From NCBI GenBank assembly GCA_002436185.1, contig DJKX01000046.1:12984-44559 (forward strand): a stretch of 31,576 nucleotides of DNA, read 5' to 3'. The notes under the pieces are model-generated. The model saw only the letters and a program-made list of their open reading frames with translations, did not search any database and had not been told where the DNA came from. Position 1 is the stretch's first letter. Every line of letters begins with the position of its first letter. The translations under genes and the position numbers were made by a program. Source of the stretch: Fidelibacterota bacterium UBA6531 (lineage in GTDB: Bacteria; Fidelibacterota; Marinisomatia; Marinisomatales; TCS55). Shown here in pieces: positions 31,210-31,576 of this stretch.

Positions 31210-31576
31210 TGGCCCGTATCAGCCAGGAAACAATTGATAGAATTCGCAACTCCGCAGATATTGTAGATGTCGTATCACAATATGTCAATCTCAAAAAACG
31301 CGGCCGGAATTTCTTTGGCCTTTGTCCATTTCATGATGAGCGTACACCGTCTTTTAGCGTTGCTCCGGAAAAAGAGATATACCATTGTTTCGGTTGCGGT
31401 GCCGGGGGCAGTGTATTCAATTTTATCATGGAGCACGAAAATCTTTCTTTTGTGGAAGCTGTTCAGCAATTAGGATTGCGCTATGGAATTGAGGTAGCCC
31501 TTTCCGGCGAAAGCGGTTCAAAACAATTTTTTACACAATTATATGAACTCCACGAAATTGCCGCGACTGCTTATAC
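31209..31576 (+). CDS. dnaG: DNA primase DnaG (N-terminal part, cut by window end)
   Basis: The frame from ATG 31209 is open to the end of the window, giving 122 codons. The start MARISQETIDRIRNSADIV and the zinc-binding domain are unmistakable: Cys39 and His42 in CPFHDERTPSF, Cys60 and Cys63 in CFGCGAGG, then FNFIMEHENLSFVEAV. DnaG makes RNA primers at the replication fork. The ATG overlaps the cvpA stop (TAATG). yqeY-cvpA-dnaG looks like the start of a macromolecular synthesis operon; rpoD would be expected further on. Confidence 0.96.
   Translation, partial: MARISQETIDRIRNSADIVDVVSQYVNLKKRGRNFFGLCPFHDERTPSFSVAPEKEIYHCFGCGAGGSVFNFIMEHENLSFVEAVQQLGLRYGIEVALSGESGSKQFFTQLYELHEIAATAY

Noticed and set aside
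1..31576. Search for tRNA genes, CRISPR arrays, insertion sequences and phage genes
   Set aside because: All gaps are under about 190 bases, and none shows tRNA arms, regular short repeats with spacers, or transposase and integrase motifs.

Overview
The window looks like a piece of a Gram-negative chromosome from the FCB superphylum. It contains lipid A genes (lpxA, an LpxL-type acyltransferase), fabZ and rseP. Two secreted proteins end in Por/type IX-style C-terminal modules (PNPFNP and PNPFSPDGDG motifs). Candidatus Marinimicrobia (SAR406) fits well, but this is inference from gene content and style, not a demonstrated placement. Genes are very tightly packed, with 1-nt and 4-nt overlaps throughout. 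No gene-free stretch exceeds 185 bases, and I saw no tRNA, rRNA, insertion sequence or CRISPR array.

Layout. (1) 1-4118, plus strand: end of fabZ, lpxA (apparently starting at ATT), a small exported protein, dxr and rseP, an envelope and isoprenoid run. (2) 4099-6249, minus: LpxL-type acyltransferase, TsaC/Sua5, DUF3108 protein. (3) 6345-9193, plus: NfeD-type membrane serine protease, floA flotillin, small anchored acidic protein. (4) 9190-16139, minus: M23 peptidase, rhomboid protease, then cdd-udk-tdk-nupC (pyrimidine salvage and nucleoside uptake), adk and coaE. (5) 16325-17002, plus: exported protein, sharing a strong bidirectional terminator with (6) 17048-19156, minus: a penicillin-acylase-family hydrolase with a type IX-style tail. 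(7) 19280-25462, minus: a six-gene operon: DoxX membrane protein, Tat-signal Gfo/Idh/MocA oxidoreductase, nucleoside-permease-type MFS transporter, cytoplasmic Gfo/Idh/MocA oxidoreductase, DUF1080 (3-keto-disaccharide hydrolase family) probable lipoprotein, and Tat-exported sugar isomerase/epimerase-like TIM barrel. (8) 25585-29248, minus: a 1081-residue lamin-tail-repeat secreted protein overlapping an ArsC-type reductase. (9) 29348-31576, plus: a divergent DNA methyltransferase, yqeY, cvpA and the start of dnaG (cut by the window edge).

The most interesting system is region 7. Its composition is visibly more GC-rich than its neighbours. Its parts fit a pathway in which glycosides are oxidised at C3 outside the cytoplasm, cleaved by a non-classical 3-keto route, imported and then reduced inside. 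DoxX may hand the electrons to quinone. Between this operon and the acylase gene lies a short orphan coding relic. It matches the last ten codons of the lamin-tail gene with only synonymous differences.
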